This document shows positions 26,477 through 34,872 of a DNA stretch of 64,000 nt, in pieces. Within the stretch, counting starts at the first letter, position 1. The number at the start of each line of letters is the position of its first letter. The stretch covers positions 1 to 64,000 of the forward strand of contig CAWFIT010000016.1 in assembly GCA_963815965.1 (NCBI GenBank), given 5' to 3'. This DNA comes from DASVFB01 sp963815965. GTDB taxonomy: Bacteria; Actinomycetota; Thermoleophilia; Gaiellales; Gaiellaceae. The position numbers were made by a program, and so were the translations under genes. The notes under the pieces are model-generated. The model saw only the letters and a program-made list of their open reading frames with translations, did not search any database and had not been told where the DNA came from.

Positions 26477-27282
26477 CCCGAATGGGCTCGTACGAAGCGC
26501 AGCGTTTGCTCGGCAACCTTGCGGTTACTCGCGCCGAGACCCCAGAGATGCTCAGCTTTCCGGTCAACACGGATGAGCGTTTTGAGCGCCGGCGCGCCTC
26601 CCGACCAGCCGAACCTCGCGCCTGTGGTGATCCAGGCGTGCTCGCTGAGCCAGTGACGGACATGTGCATCCGACGCCGACGGGTGCCCGTTGATCCAGAC
26701 GGCGAGCCGGTGGGCATGCATCGGGAGCGACGGCGTGCCGGTCGGCTCGCTGGGGGCACCGGAAACGACGAAGTCCGGCGTCCGACCGGCTGGGCGCGCC
26801 TTGACGTGCCTCGTGCTCACCTTGTGGGCCTTTGCCGTGACTCGCACGACGCGCGTGATCTTGGTCGCCGTGTACGGGGAGCGGTCCTCGGGGCTGCCCT
26901 CTTGCGCATAGCTCGTGTCGCGCTCGAGGCCGAGCTTGATCACCGGCGAGCCCGTGTCGACGACGCGTGTTCCGGGGGCAGGCGACTGCGAGACCACACG
27001 GTTCGGCGCGAAGCCGTGAACGCTTCCTTCGACCTTCCAGCCGAACCCGTCGTCCTCGAGCATGCCCTTCGCAAACACGAACACCTGCTGGCGGACATCC
27101 GGGACGACAAGAACATGCCGCTTGACCGCTGCCGCGTGGTGGCGCTGCGGCTTCACGCGGACCTCGGCCGCGAATCCGATGGTCGCGCTCGCGAGCAGGC
27201 AGCCGGCGAGTACGACGACGATGCGTGGAAGAGCGGCGGTGATCCGTGTACCCACGGGTCGTCCATCGGAAGAGAAATGCAT
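26473..27282 (-). CDS. Secreted PASTA-domain protein
   Basis: 269 residues: signal or anchor helix (IVVVLAGCLLASATIGFA), then one PASTA-like module with VPDVRQQVFVFAKGMLEDDGF, VSQSPAPGTRVVDTGSPVIK, and a Lys/Arg-rich linker. The C-terminal 90 residues have LAVWINGHPSASDAHVRHWL, a domain I do not recognise. PASTA modules bind muropeptides or peptidoglycan stems. It lies between the peptidoglycan hydrolase gene and the minor pilins, 12 bp after the former, and may anchor the pilus base or guide it through the wall (inference). Confidence 0.75.
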   Translation of the reverse strand: MHFSSDGRPVGTRITAALPRIVVVLAGCLLASATIGFAAEVRVKPQRHHAAAVKRHVLVVPDVRQQVFVFAKGMLEDDGFGWKVEGSVHGFAPNRVVSQSPAPGTRVVDTGSPVIKLGLERDTSYAQEGSPEDRSPYTATKITRVVRVTAKAHKVSTRHVKARPAGRTPDFVVSGAPSEPTGTPSLPMHAHRLAVWINGHPSASDAHVRHWLSEHAWITTGARFGWSGGAPALKTLIRVDRKAEHLWGLGASNRKVAEQTLRFVRAHSG

Positions 27283-27294
27283 CGAATCGACCCC

Positions 27295-28726
27295 CTAACG
27301 AGTGAAGTAGGCGATTTCCTGAGTGAAGGCGATGACGGGATCGCCGACGATGACCGAGAAGACCGGCGCCTGTGACGACGCCGACGGCCGCGAGCGCGCG
27401 GTCGGGCGTTTCCGCGTCCTGCCAGCGGAAGGCCGATCCGGCGAACCCCTGGAACCAGGGCTCGGTCTGCGGATAGGCGTTGGTCGGATCGAGCTGCAGG
27501 TGAAGGTGAGGGCCTGTCGCGTGGCCGGTCTCTCCGACCAGCCCGATCGAGGCACCCGCCGCGAGCGTCGCACCCGCCTGGACGGTCGGGTCGAGGTACG
27601 ACATGTGGCAGTACGTCCAGGTCTGGCCGTCTGCGGTCGCGATGGTCGCGCCGATACCGCAGTTGCCGTTCGGCTGTGCCCAGCTGCGAACGACGGTCGC
27701 GTCCGCGAGCGCGTAGACCGGTGCGCCCTCGGGTGCCGCGATGTCGGCGGCCGGATAGTCGTGGTGGGAGTGCGAGACACTGACGGCTCCGGGTCCGCCT
27801 CCGACCGGGAAGACGTAGCGCCCGGAGTACTGCGGGGCAGCCAGGAGCAGAGCGCCGGCGCGGGCGAAGGAAGCGGCCTGCGACTGGTCGCGAGCCGTCT
27901 TCAGCGCGTCACGCGCGGCGGCGAGAGCCTTCTGTAGGCGCTGCACGCGCCGATCGGCGGAGAAGCGGCGAACGCCGACCTGAACCGCGTGCTTTCTCAG
28001 CTCGAGCTCGGTGGAAAGCAGGGTCGCGGCGTTGGCGCGGTTCAGCCATCGATTTTCAGTCGCGGCAAGTTCTCGGGCGGTGGCGCTCGCCGTGACGAGC
28101 CGCGAGCTCGAGTCGGCGACCTTCGTGCGCGCGTCGTCGATGCCGATCTGCAGCCTGTCGAGCGAGAAGACCACGTCGGCTCCGCCGTGCGCGTAGAGCC
28201 CGGCGAGGCCCAGCACTTCGTTGACGTACCACTCGGCATGGTTGTACGCGAAGATCGCGCGGTGGAGGTCGGTGCGGCCGCCGGCGGCCTCGAGGTAACG
28301 GGCTGCCGAGTAGATCGCGTCGGCGGCGTTCCATGGGTTGGCGGTCCCGTCGCCGTCGGCGTCGGTGCCCCAGCGCGCCCACGTGGAGGGCATGAACTGC
28401 ATCCAGCCGATCGCCCCGGCCGAGCTCGGCCCCATGTTGCGTCCGAAGTTCGATTCGATCTTGTTGATCGCCGCGAGCACCGGCCAGGGAATGCCGTACA
28501 TCGCACCCGCGCCCATCCACAGCGTCCTGAGCGCGGGCGTCGATCCCGGCGACTGATCGCCGGCGGCCTGGACGGGTGCGCCGCCCGTGGAGAACTCCAT
28601 GGCCGGCTGGCTCGGTTGGGCGCCTGCCGAGGACGAGCCGCTCGAAGGGACGACGACGAAGGTGTCGGCCCGCGCGGCGCCGGCGACCGCCAGCGCAACG
28701 GCGGCGACGAGCAGAAGCTGCTTCAC
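27295..28726 (-). pseudogene. Secreted bifunctional peptidoglycan hydrolase (transglycosylase + M23), C-terminal frameshift
   Basis: Signal peptide MKQLLLVAAVALAVAGAARA. A lytic transglycosylase domain has its catalytic Glu91 in AAINKIESNFG, with GAIGWMQFMPSTWARWGTDADGDG (split: GAIGWMQFMPS plus partner), and ends at AIYSAARYL. A coiled-coil stretch (residues about 205-285) follows, then an M23 endopeptidase with HSHHDYPAADIAAPEGAPV, GETGHATG and HLHLQL zinc-site motifs. Near 27365 one extra base moves the last 25 residues to another frame, ending TQEIAYFTR at 27295. Both enzymatic domains precede the break, so the protein may work regardless. Without the shift the frame would run on through the PASTA gene. 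ATGA coupling to the upstream pilT2 suggests that it opens the wall for the pilus. Confidence 0.8.
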
Positions 28727-29904
28727 GATCCGGGGCGGCCGGCGACGCGAAGCGTGGGGCGCCGCTGTTCTGCTGGATCCTCGTCCGACTCGGCCGGCTC
28801 GACAGGCTTCTCCTCCGCAGCCGCGACGGCCTGCTCCTTGAGCGAGCGGTCGAGCGCGATCAGGAAGTCGTGCCGGTTGCTTGCCGCGTTCGCCGCGACG
28901 TCACGGTCGACCTCGCCGGCGAGGACGAGATCGATCAGCGCCTTCGTGAACGTTTGCATCGAGAAGAAAACGCCTTCATCGATAGCTTCGGGGATCTCTT
29001 CGGTCTTGCCGTCTCGAACGAGGTCCTGGATCCGCGCGTTCACGACCATGACCTCGACCGCGGGGATGCGGCCTCCGTTGGCCTTGGGGAGCAGGCGCTG
29101 GCTGACGACACCGCGGAGCACGCCGGCCAGGATCGACCGGATCTGCGGCTGTTTGATCGCCGGGAAGAACTCGATCATCCGGCCGAGCGTCTCTGCGGCG
29201 TCGACCGTGTGGAGTGTCGAGAGGACGAGGTGGCCCGACTCGGCCGCCTGCAGCGCCGTCTCAGCGGTTTCGGCGTCGCGGAGCTCGCCGATCAGGATCA
29301 CGTCCGGGTCTTGCCTCAGCCCCCGGCGCAGCGCCTCGTGAAACGAGGTCGTATCGAGCCCGACCTCGCGCTGGTTGATGATGCACTGGTGGTCCTCGTG
29401 CATGATCTCGATCGGGTCTTCGATCGTCACGATGTGTTGCGTCCGCGTGCGGTTGATGTGATCGATGATCGCCGCGAGCGTGGTTGTCTTCCCCGAGCCG
29501 GTCGCGCCGGTGACGAGGATCAACCCGCGTTGTTCATCGGCCAGCTTCTGGACGCCCGCCGGAAGGCCAAGCGACGTGAAGCCGGGAATCTCCTGAGGGA
29601 TGACGCGAAATGCGAACGAGATCGACCCGCGCTGGCGAAAGCCGTTGATGCGGAAACGCGGAAGCTTCTCCTGGCTGTACGCAGTATCGAGCTCGCCGCT
29701 CCGCCTGAACGTTTCCAGCCGGCTCGGCGTCCCGGCGCAGATGGCCTCGAGGATGGCCTCGAGATCTGCCTCACGGAGCACGGGCCAGTCGTCGAGAGGA
29801 GCGAGCTGCCCATCGTGGCGCAGGATCGGAGGTCGCCCGGCCTTCAGGTGGATGTCGCTCGCGCCCGCGTCGGCGGCGCGCTGGAGGAGGAGGTTGATTT
29901 GCAT
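28723..29904 (-). CDS. Second PilT-family retraction ATPase
   Basis: 393 residues, PilT/PilU group. The N-terminal segment is GASDIHLKAGRPPILRHDG, Walker A GATGSGKT at 133-140, IEDPIEIMHEDH, Walker B DPDVILIGELRDAETAE and His box GHLVLSTLHTVDA. There is no tetracysteine, so it is not PilB. It differs clearly from PilT at 13248 and has an acidic 50-residue tail (EEKPVEPAESDEDPAEQ). It is the first gene of the run leading to the hydrolase, PASTA protein and minor pilins, with a sigma-28-like promoter at 29918-29945. Confidence 0.93.
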   Translation of the reverse strand: MQINLLLQRAADAGASDIHLKAGRPPILRHDGQLAPLDDWPVLREADLEAILEAICAGTPSRLETFRRSGELDTAYSQEKLPRFRINGFRQRGSISFAFRVIPQEIPGFTSLGLPAGVQKLADEQRGLILVTGATGSGKTTTLAAIIDHINRTRTQHIVTIEDPIEIMHEDHQCIINQREVGLDTTSFHEALRRGLRQDPDVILIGELRDAETAETALQAAESGHLVLSTLHTVDAAETLGRMIEFFPAIKQPQIRSILAGVLRGVVSQRLLPKANGGRIPAVEVMVVNARIQDLVRDGKTEEIPEAIDEGVFFSMQTFTKALIDLVLAGEVDRDVAANAASNRHDFLIALDRSLKEQAVAAAEEKPVEPAESDEDPAEQRRPTLRVAGRPGS

Positions 29905-29917
29905 TGCGGCGACCTCT

Positions 29918-29945
29918 CCATCGGCAGAGGCCCGCTTCGGCTTTA
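29918..29945 (-). promoter_or_regulatory. Sigma-28-like promoter before the second pilT
   Basis: Minus strand: TAAAGC (TAAA at 29942-29945), 16 bp, GCCGATGG (29918-29925). A CCCC-TATGA-GGGG inverted repeat lies 15 bp further upstream at 29960-29972. Confidence 0.55.
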
Positions 29946-29989
29946 GCGGTGGTCCTTCCCCCCTATGAGGGGTGAGACCATTACCCGCC

Positions 29990-30265
29990 CTAGGCGCGCG
30001 GGGCCTGCGACGAGATCAGCTCCGCCGGGCAATGCCAGTACTCGCGACCCCGCTTCACGCCGAACGAGATGCAGGATTTGCCGGCGAGGTTCGGATAGTC
30101 CTCGAGTCGCCCGCGCTTGCACGCTTGCCAGCTCGCGCCGTCGGTAGCGACAGAGATCTGGGTGCAGCCGCCAACGAGGCCGGCCCGCGCGAGCAGGCGC
30201 CCGTCCTTGACGGCCACCATCGCGGCGATCAGCACTGCACCGGTGAGGAGGATCTTGAGGAACAT
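29990..30265 (-). CDS. Small secreted four-cysteine protein
   Basis: 91 residues. The N-terminal membrane or signal segment is FLKILLTGAVLIAAMVAV, followed by a domain with four Cys (GGCTQ, QACKR, KSCISF, WHCPAE) that could form two disulphides. It lies upstream of the second pilT in the same direction. Ribosome site GAAGGAA lies before the ATG. Family unknown; a pilus or envelope accessory by position only. Confidence 0.65.
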   Translation of the reverse strand: MFLKILLTGAVLIAAMVAVKDGRLLARAGLVGGCTQISVATDGASWQACKRGRLEDYPNLAGKSCISFGVKRGREYWHCPAELISSQAPRA

Positions 30266-30283
30266 TGCGGGTTCCTTCGGTTC

Positions 30284-30311
30284 CTATCGGTTTTCCACGG
30301 GACCGATCTGA
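30284..30311 (-). promoter_or_regulatory. Weak sigma-28-like element before the small secreted gene
   Basis: Minus strand: ACCGATAG (30284-30291) preceded at 16 bp by TCAG (30308-30311). Only the -10 is convincing. Confidence 0.3.
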
Positions 30312-30324
30312 TCCCGCGTTCGGG

Positions 30325-30789
30325 TTATGCCCGGAGGCTCCATGGGCGCGTCGGGTCGACCACGCGTGGGGCGCCTTCGAGCTGCTGCTCGAAGGACGCG
30401 AGCTCGGACTCGTGGCTCCGCAGCCGTGCGGCGAGCGCGGCGAGCTGGGTTTGCAGTGTCGTCTGGAGCGCTCGTTGGTCGGCAGTCTGTTGCTCGACCC
30501 GCGCGCGGAGCTCCTCGATCGTGCGCGCGCGGGCGGCGAGCTCGGTAACTGCCTGCGCGAGCTGGCCCTCCAGCTCCTGGATGCGCCTGGCCTTGCGGTT
30601 CCACGGCCTGTCGGGCAGGGGCGCCTGGTCGTCGCGCCTCGGCTTGAGCCGCAGGAAGATGACCGTTGCAAGCAGGATCACGCCCACCGCGTACATGCCG
30701 CCGGGCGTGCCGCCTACGAGAGCGAACGCGCTCCAGACAGCGGCGAGCGTCAGGACGAGGACGAGCGCGCGGAGCAGAGATCGCCGCAT
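30325..30789 (-). CDS. Two-helix membrane protein with C-terminal coiled coil
   Basis: 154 residues from the ATG at 30789, five bases after the preceding stop. Two membrane helices (ALVLVLTLAAVWSAFALV and GGMYAVGVILLATVIFL) are followed by a basic stretch (KPRRDD) and a long heptad region (RKARRIQELEGQLAQAVTEL to SHESELASFEQQLEG). The coiled coil should be cytoplasmic. It is paired with another coiled-coil gene upstream (30794), suggesting that the two interact. Unknown family. Confidence 0.65.
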   Translation of the reverse strand: MRRSLLRALVLVLTLAAVWSAFALVGGTPGGMYAVGVILLATVIFLRLKPRRDDQAPLPDRPWNRKARRIQELEGQLAQAVTELAARARTIEELRARVEQQTADQRALQTTLQTQLAALAARLRSHESELASFEQQLEGAPRVVDPTRPWSLRA

Positions 30790-30793
30790 GTCG

Positions 30794-31264
30794 TCAGGCG
30801 GCCTGGGTCTCGTTCCACGATGAGCCCACCGAATCGAGGGCATTCGCGAGCTCGGAGACGCTCTCGCGCACGGACCGAAGGAGCTGATCCTGCTTCGTGA
30901 GATTCGCCCGCAGGCCCGCGGCGATTCTGCGGTCGTGCTCGCTCTCGGCGCGTGCTGCCGCGAGCTCCTGCTCGAGCCGCCTCATCGTCCGATCCCTCTC
31001 GGCGCTGTAGTCGCAGAGGCTCTCGAGCCTTCCGCGGAGCGTTTTCAGCTGCTCGGTCTGCCGGTCGAGTACGTCGAACGCCTCGTCAAATGTCACGTCT
31101 GACGCCTGCTCCGGCGAGCCGGGTGCGTCGACAACCGTGTCCGTCAGGGGAGAGAAGTCCGGCGTAACGGTATGCCCCGTGCCGGGCTCGGGCCACGGCG
31201 CGTGGTAGGACGTCTCGTCGCCTGCGGCTTCCTGGCTAATCATCGTCCGGTCGGGGAATTCCAT
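30794..31264 (-). CDS. Soluble coiled-coil protein
   Basis: 156 residues, acidic N-terminal half without clear fold, then heptads from FDVLDRQTEQLKTLRGRLE through RRLEQELAAARAESEHDRR to the C-terminus. It has no signal peptide. The ATG has TTGGAGG about 11 bp upstream and the best sigma-28-like promoter of the window 35-60 bp before it. First gene of the run 31264 to 30325. Unknown function; possible pilus scaffold. Confidence 0.65.
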   Translation of the reverse strand: MEFPDRTMISQEAAGDETSYHAPWPEPGTGHTVTPDFSPLTDTVVDAPGSPEQASDVTFDEAFDVLDRQTEQLKTLRGRLESLCDYSAERDRTMRRLEQELAAARAESEHDRRIAAGLRANLTKQDQLLRSVRESVSELANALDSVGSSWNETQAA

Positions 31265-31299
31265 TTCGTCGGGCCTCCAATGTCGTCGGTTCGACGCTC

Positions 31300-31327
31300 T
31301 TATCGGCCGAAGGTTCGCTGGCCTTTA
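31300..31327 (-). promoter_or_regulatory. Best sigma-28-like promoter (perfect -10)
   Basis: Minus strand: TAAAGG (TAAA at 31324-31327), 16 bp, GCCGATAA (31300-31307). Both boxes match the FliA/WhiG consensus exactly. It is separate from the ribosome site, giving about a 29-base leader before the ATG at 31264, so translation cannot explain the motif here. Confidence 0.65.
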
Positions 31328-31699
31328 GCTTCGGTTCGCAAGGGTCGACCATCTCAGACGAGTCGTCCGCCGCGGCGATCGAACTGGCGCCATTCTCGTC
31401 GTCGCGACCGAAAGGAGCCGCGTCCGCCTTTTGGTTGACCGAGCATACTCAGCAACAGACTCGCCGGATTCGCCGGCGCACTCGATCAGGCGTGACCGTC
31501 TCCGTGAAAAGATCGAGATCGGTGAGAACTTCCTCCTCGTGGACTGCATGCGTCCGGTCTCGCGGGCAGGGCGAAGGACAACGTTGTTCGCGACCGCCGC
31601 AACGACGATCAGCAGACCCAGTCGCTGGCCTCTCATCTTGGGCGCGTCGCCTGCCGCGCAGTCGTGATGTTCAGGTCCGCCAGGCTCAGGCTGGGCTGA

Positions 31700-31734
31700 A
31701 CCGTGCAGGGCGCCTCTGGGGCGCCCTGCACGGT
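31700..31734 (-). terminator. 15-bp perfect hairpin after the S53 peptidase gene
   Basis: Stem ACCGTGCAGGGCGCC / GGCGCCCTGCACGGT around loop TCTGG, 10 bp past the stop of the peptidase gene. No U-run. The rest of the gap 31328-31699 holds no gene I can support. Confidence 0.65.
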
Positions 31735-31744
31735 GAACACGGGC

Positions 31745-33286
31745 CTAGCTGTGCGCCGCGTCGACAAGGTCCGGGAGCAGCGCCGCCGCGTTCGGCGTGC
31801 CGAGCCCCGTGACGGGATCCCAACCGGGCGTCGCCGGGTAGCCCGGGACGCTCGGATCGCCCTGATTGTTGTTCTCGACACCCGCAACGGCGGTGTGCGC
31901 GATGTCGAAGTAGTCAGCCGCGTACTTGGCTGGATTCGAGGCGACCTTATAGAGGGCCGGGTTGATCAGACCAAGGCCGGTCTGGCCGTACTTGGCCTTG
32001 TTGATCTGATCGGCGATCGCGATCAAGCCCGCCCACTGCGGAGTGCTGAGCGACGTGCCGCCGATGTCATACCAACCGGTCACGTTCTGATTGATGTTGC
32101 TGTCGTTCCCGTCCGGCGGCAGCGACACATAAACGAGCGCGCCGGTGGCGGAACTCGCCTGGAAGGCGATGTCGGGTACGCCGCGGCTCGAGGCCGGAAT
32201 CGGGGTGCTGCCCGCTGGCAGCGGGCCGGCCTGGTAATCCGGCCTCGCGAAGACGTGGCTGAAGCCGCCGCCCGAGAACGTCCAGGCAACCTCGGCAGCA
32301 TGCGCCGCGTTGAAGGTCGAACTACCGCACTTCGCGCCGATTCCCGGCTTGATGTACGTCGTCCGCGGGTCATTCGACGATGCGGTCGGGTTCGTGCACA
32401 GGTACGTGCCACCAACGCCGGTGACGAGCGGATCGGAGGCCGGCCATTCCACGGTGGGATACGGGATCAGAGCCCCACCCTTGCCGGTAGGCTGCTTCGT
32501 TCCGTTCGCAGTGCCGCCGTCGCCGGACGCGGCGAGCACGGTGACACCGTTCGCGGCCGCGTTTTTGAACGCGTAGCGCAGATTCAGCAGCGACTGGAAG
32601 CTCCCGAACGCATCCTCGGCCGAGGCGAAGCTCTGCGAGATGACGTTGGCGAGGTGGTTCTCCACCACGTAGTCCTCGGCCAGCATCATGTTCGGGAACC
32701 CCTGCACACCGAGCGTCTCGGCGTTGTTCGAGTGGACGAGCAGGATGTTCGCCTGCGGGGCGATCGCGTGCGAGGTCTCGACGTCGAGCGCGACCTCGAG
32801 CGCCCACGCGCTCTTGTCCTCCAGGTGCGTGCCCTTGCCGGGCTGTTCCTTGGTCGCAGGTGAGCCTGTCAAGGCCAGCTCGCTGAACTTCGGCATTCCA
32901 GGCGTGCAGGTGACACCCTCCTCGCCGCACATCGGCTGCAGGCCGAACGCCTGGTCGAAGACGTGCAGGTCGTGCGCCATCGTGTCGCTTCCATACGAGT
33001 CGACAATTGCGATCGTCATGCCCCTGCCGTTGTAGCCCTGCTGGTATAGCGGGCCGACGTTGTACGCGGACTGGATCGCCTGCGGTGTAAAGCAGGTCCG
33101 CGCGACGGCCTCGCAGTCGGCCTCTGTCGGCGTTGCCGCCGACACGAATTGGTAATCGCTTACGGTCGGGTGCAGAGCCGGATAGACGACCCGTGCGCCT
33201 CTCGATCCCGTCAGAGCCGCAGCAAGCACGGCAAGGCCCGCGAGAACGAACACAAGCGCGGCCCCAACAAGCAGCTTTCGCTTCAT
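31745..33286 (-). CDS. Secreted S53 (sedolisin-family) serine-carboxyl peptidase
   Basis: 513 residues with signal peptide MKRKLLVGAALVFVLAGLAVL. Sedolisin active-site residues: Glu164 and Asp168 in WALEVALDVE (ExxxD), oxyanion Asp in ASGDGGT, and nucleophile Ser412 in GGTSLSTPQWAG. The C-terminal calcium site is seen as FDIAHTAV with GWDPVTGLGTPN. These acid-active proteases normally have a large activation prodomain; here only about 50 residues lie between signal and catalytic domain, so it appears to lack one. Several Cys pairs (CEAVARTC, CGEEGVTC) suggest extracellular stability. A strong ribosome site AAGGAGG lies 8 bp before the ATG. It is monocistronic, closed by the hairpin at 31700. 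Confidence 0.9.
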   Translation of the reverse strand: MKRKLLVGAALVFVLAGLAVLAAALTGSRGARVVYPALHPTVSDYQFVSAATPTEADCEAVARTCFTPQAIQSAYNVGPLYQQGYNGRGMTIAIVDSYGSDTMAHDLHVFDQAFGLQPMCGEEGVTCTPGMPKFSELALTGSPATKEQPGKGTHLEDKSAWALEVALDVETSHAIAPQANILLVHSNNAETLGVQGFPNMMLAEDYVVENHLANVISQSFASAEDAFGSFQSLLNLRYAFKNAAANGVTVLAASGDGGTANGTKQPTGKGGALIPYPTVEWPASDPLVTGVGGTYLCTNPTASSNDPRTTYIKPGIGAKCGSSTFNAAHAAEVAWTFSGGGFSHVFARPDYQAGPLPAGSTPIPASSRGVPDIAFQASSATGALVYVSLPPDGNDSNINQNVTGWYDIGGTSLSTPQWAGLIAIADQINKAKYGQTGLGLINPALYKVASNPAKYAADYFDIAHTAVAGVENNNQGDPSVPGYPATPGWDPVTGLGTPNAAALLPDLVDAAHS

Positions 33287-33649
33287 CGATAAGCCTCCTT
33301 TTCCCCTCTCACATGGCCCGCCGCTGGCACAACCGCCAAAGCGTAAGCGAGATATCGAAATTTTGTCGCAGCGAGCAGCACAAGCTCCTTGGGCGGCGTC
33401 CCGGCAAGCACCTTGCCTAGCGCCGCTGCACGCAACGTGCTCGAGTTCCCGGGTTGTGCCCCTCGGCTCTAGGGCAATGAAGTTGAGGATTCGAACCTCC
33501 GTTGAATGAAACTCAAGGCGCAGTGGGATGACGGCCAATGTTGTGCCGGAGAACCCTCCGCCTACGCTTTCGACAAAGACGAAGACCAAGACATGCCGCC
33601 CGCAGAGCGCTGATTTTTGCGACAGGAACGCCAAGCTGCCTTGAGGCGA
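33287..33649. other. Intergenic, no gene recognised
   Basis: Divergence region upstream of the peptidase. It contains a short tRNA T-arm-like sequence (GAGGATTCGAACCTC, about 33488) but no acceptor or anticodon arm around it. It may be the scar of an integration event. Confidence 0.4.
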
Positions 33650-34393
33650 TCAGCGGGTGTTGCTGGGAGCGACCGGCGAACTCTGGCGGGATCCACGCGG
33701 GATCGAGGTCGTTTCCGCGACAGCGAGTGCGTCATCGCGCCGGGTCGCCCAGACGAGCATGGCGCTTGCGGCGAAAACCCAGGCCAGGAAGGCGAGGAAG
33801 CCGACGACGGTGACGTCGTCGGACCGTTGAGAGTTGGAGGCGAGCTCGACCAGCGCGCTGCCCAAGCGAAGCGCGGTGACGCCGACGCCGATCCAACCGA
33901 GCCGGCGCCAGGAGGGCGTGGAGGCGAGCATCGCGGCGGCCGTCGCGCCGACGTAGGCCGTGGCGGGGAAGTTCCCCATATGGGCGGCTCCATTGCCGAT
34001 GTCGCGGAGCACGAGCGCGGTGCTGTAGCCGTTGCTCGAGACGTCGACGAGGTCGACGCCACCGAAGATTTCGGCGAGGATCTCCCAGCAGCCGATCGTG
34101 ACGAAGTAGAGGGCCACGGTGGCGGCAGCTCCTGCAACGCCGATGGCTCTCCAACCCATCCGCTCGGCGAACGTCTCCGCGAACCAGAGAAAGAAGATTG
34201 CCCCGACGCCGACAAGCGCCGCTCCCCAGAGCGTCACCGTTCCGTGTGTCGAGTAGTACTCGACCACGGGGATCCCGTGTTCTGACGACGGGCCCGGGTT
34301 GAGCAGGAAGGCGACCAGCGTTAGCGTCGCGAACACCGCCCCGCCAAAGGCTCCAACGAGCCGGAGTCGCCGGGATGTCGGTGAGTCGTTCAT
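33650..34393 (-). CDS. Integral membrane protein, unknown function
   Basis: 247 residues with six or so membrane helices: LVGAFGGAVFATLTLVAFLL, TVTLWGAALVGVGAIFFLWF, IGVAGAAATVALYFVTIGCW, and later ones including VTVVGFLAFLAWVFAASAMLVW. A conserved-looking loop is DVSSNGYSTALVLRDIGNGAAHMGNFP (split: NGYSTALVLRD and GNGAAHMGNFP). The C-terminus is Ser/Arg-rich and cytoplasmic. It is divergent from the two-component genes at 34510. I do not recognise a named family. Confidence 0.7.
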   Translation of the reverse strand: MNDSPTSRRLRLVGAFGGAVFATLTLVAFLLNPGPSSEHGIPVVEYYSTHGTVTLWGAALVGVGAIFFLWFAETFAERMGWRAIGVAGAAATVALYFVTIGCWEILAEIFGGVDLVDVSSNGYSTALVLRDIGNGAAHMGNFPATAYVGATAAAMLASTPSWRRLGWIGVGVTALRLGSALVELASNSQRSDDVTVVGFLAFLAWVFAASAMLVWATRRDDALAVAETTSIPRGSRQSSPVAPSNTR

Positions 34394-34509
34394 GTCTGCC
34401 CGAGGCTAGGGACGGCTGCCGGTCGCGTCGTCAGGTCTTTCCCTGAGCTTGCGGAAGTTCAGGGAAATCCATGAGTGACGCGGGCTCGGCCGCGTGCGAC
34501 CATTGACCG

Positions 34510-34872
34510 ATGGGCCCAAGGGTCCTGATCGTGGATGACCATCCCAGTTTCCGCCGTTTCGCGGCGAGGCTGTTGGAGGCGGGCGGCTTCCGGGTGGTCG
34601 GCGAGGCGAGGGACGGGGCGTCGGCTTTGGCCGCGGTTCGCCGGCTGCGCCCAGACGTGATGCTGCTGGACGTCCTGCTTCCGGACATGAGCGGGTTCGC
34701 GGTCGCCGAGGCACTCGCCGTCGAGGTGAGCGGCCCTGGGGTCGTCCTCGTCTCGAGCAGGGATGCGGCCGAGTTCGGGCCCGCCCTCCAGGACTGTCCG
34801 GCCAGGGGCTTCATCACGAAGAGCGAGCTCAGCGCCGAGGCGTTTGCCGCCCTCACGGACGGAGCGTCGTGA
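34510..34872 (+). CDS. Single-domain response regulator (receiver only)
   Basis: 120 residues, just a CheY-like receiver: acidic pocket VDDH (Asp9, Asp10), phosphorylation site Asp54 in LLDVLLPDMSGF, the Ser/Thr switch in LVSS and Lys in FITKSEL. There is no output domain, so it may act as a phosphate sink or protein partner. It overlaps the histidine kinase gene (GTGA), which makes the kinase its probable partner. No clear ribosome site is seen before the ATG. Confidence 0.88.
   Translation: MGPRVLIVDDHPSFRRFAARLLEAGGFRVVGEARDGASALAAVRRLRPDVMLLDVLLPDMSGFAVAEALAVEVSGPGVVLVSSRDAAEFGPALQDCPARGFITKSELSAEAFAALTDGAS

Noticed and set aside
31325..31636. Small protein gene on the minus strand (MRGQRLGLLIVVAAVANN)
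   Set aside because: It begins like a signal peptide but continues as Arg-rich sequence overlapping the promoter at 31300-31327; not convincing.
33480..33520. tRNA gene near the S53 peptidase
   Set aside because: Only a T-arm-like stem is present; no acceptor, D or anticodon arm.
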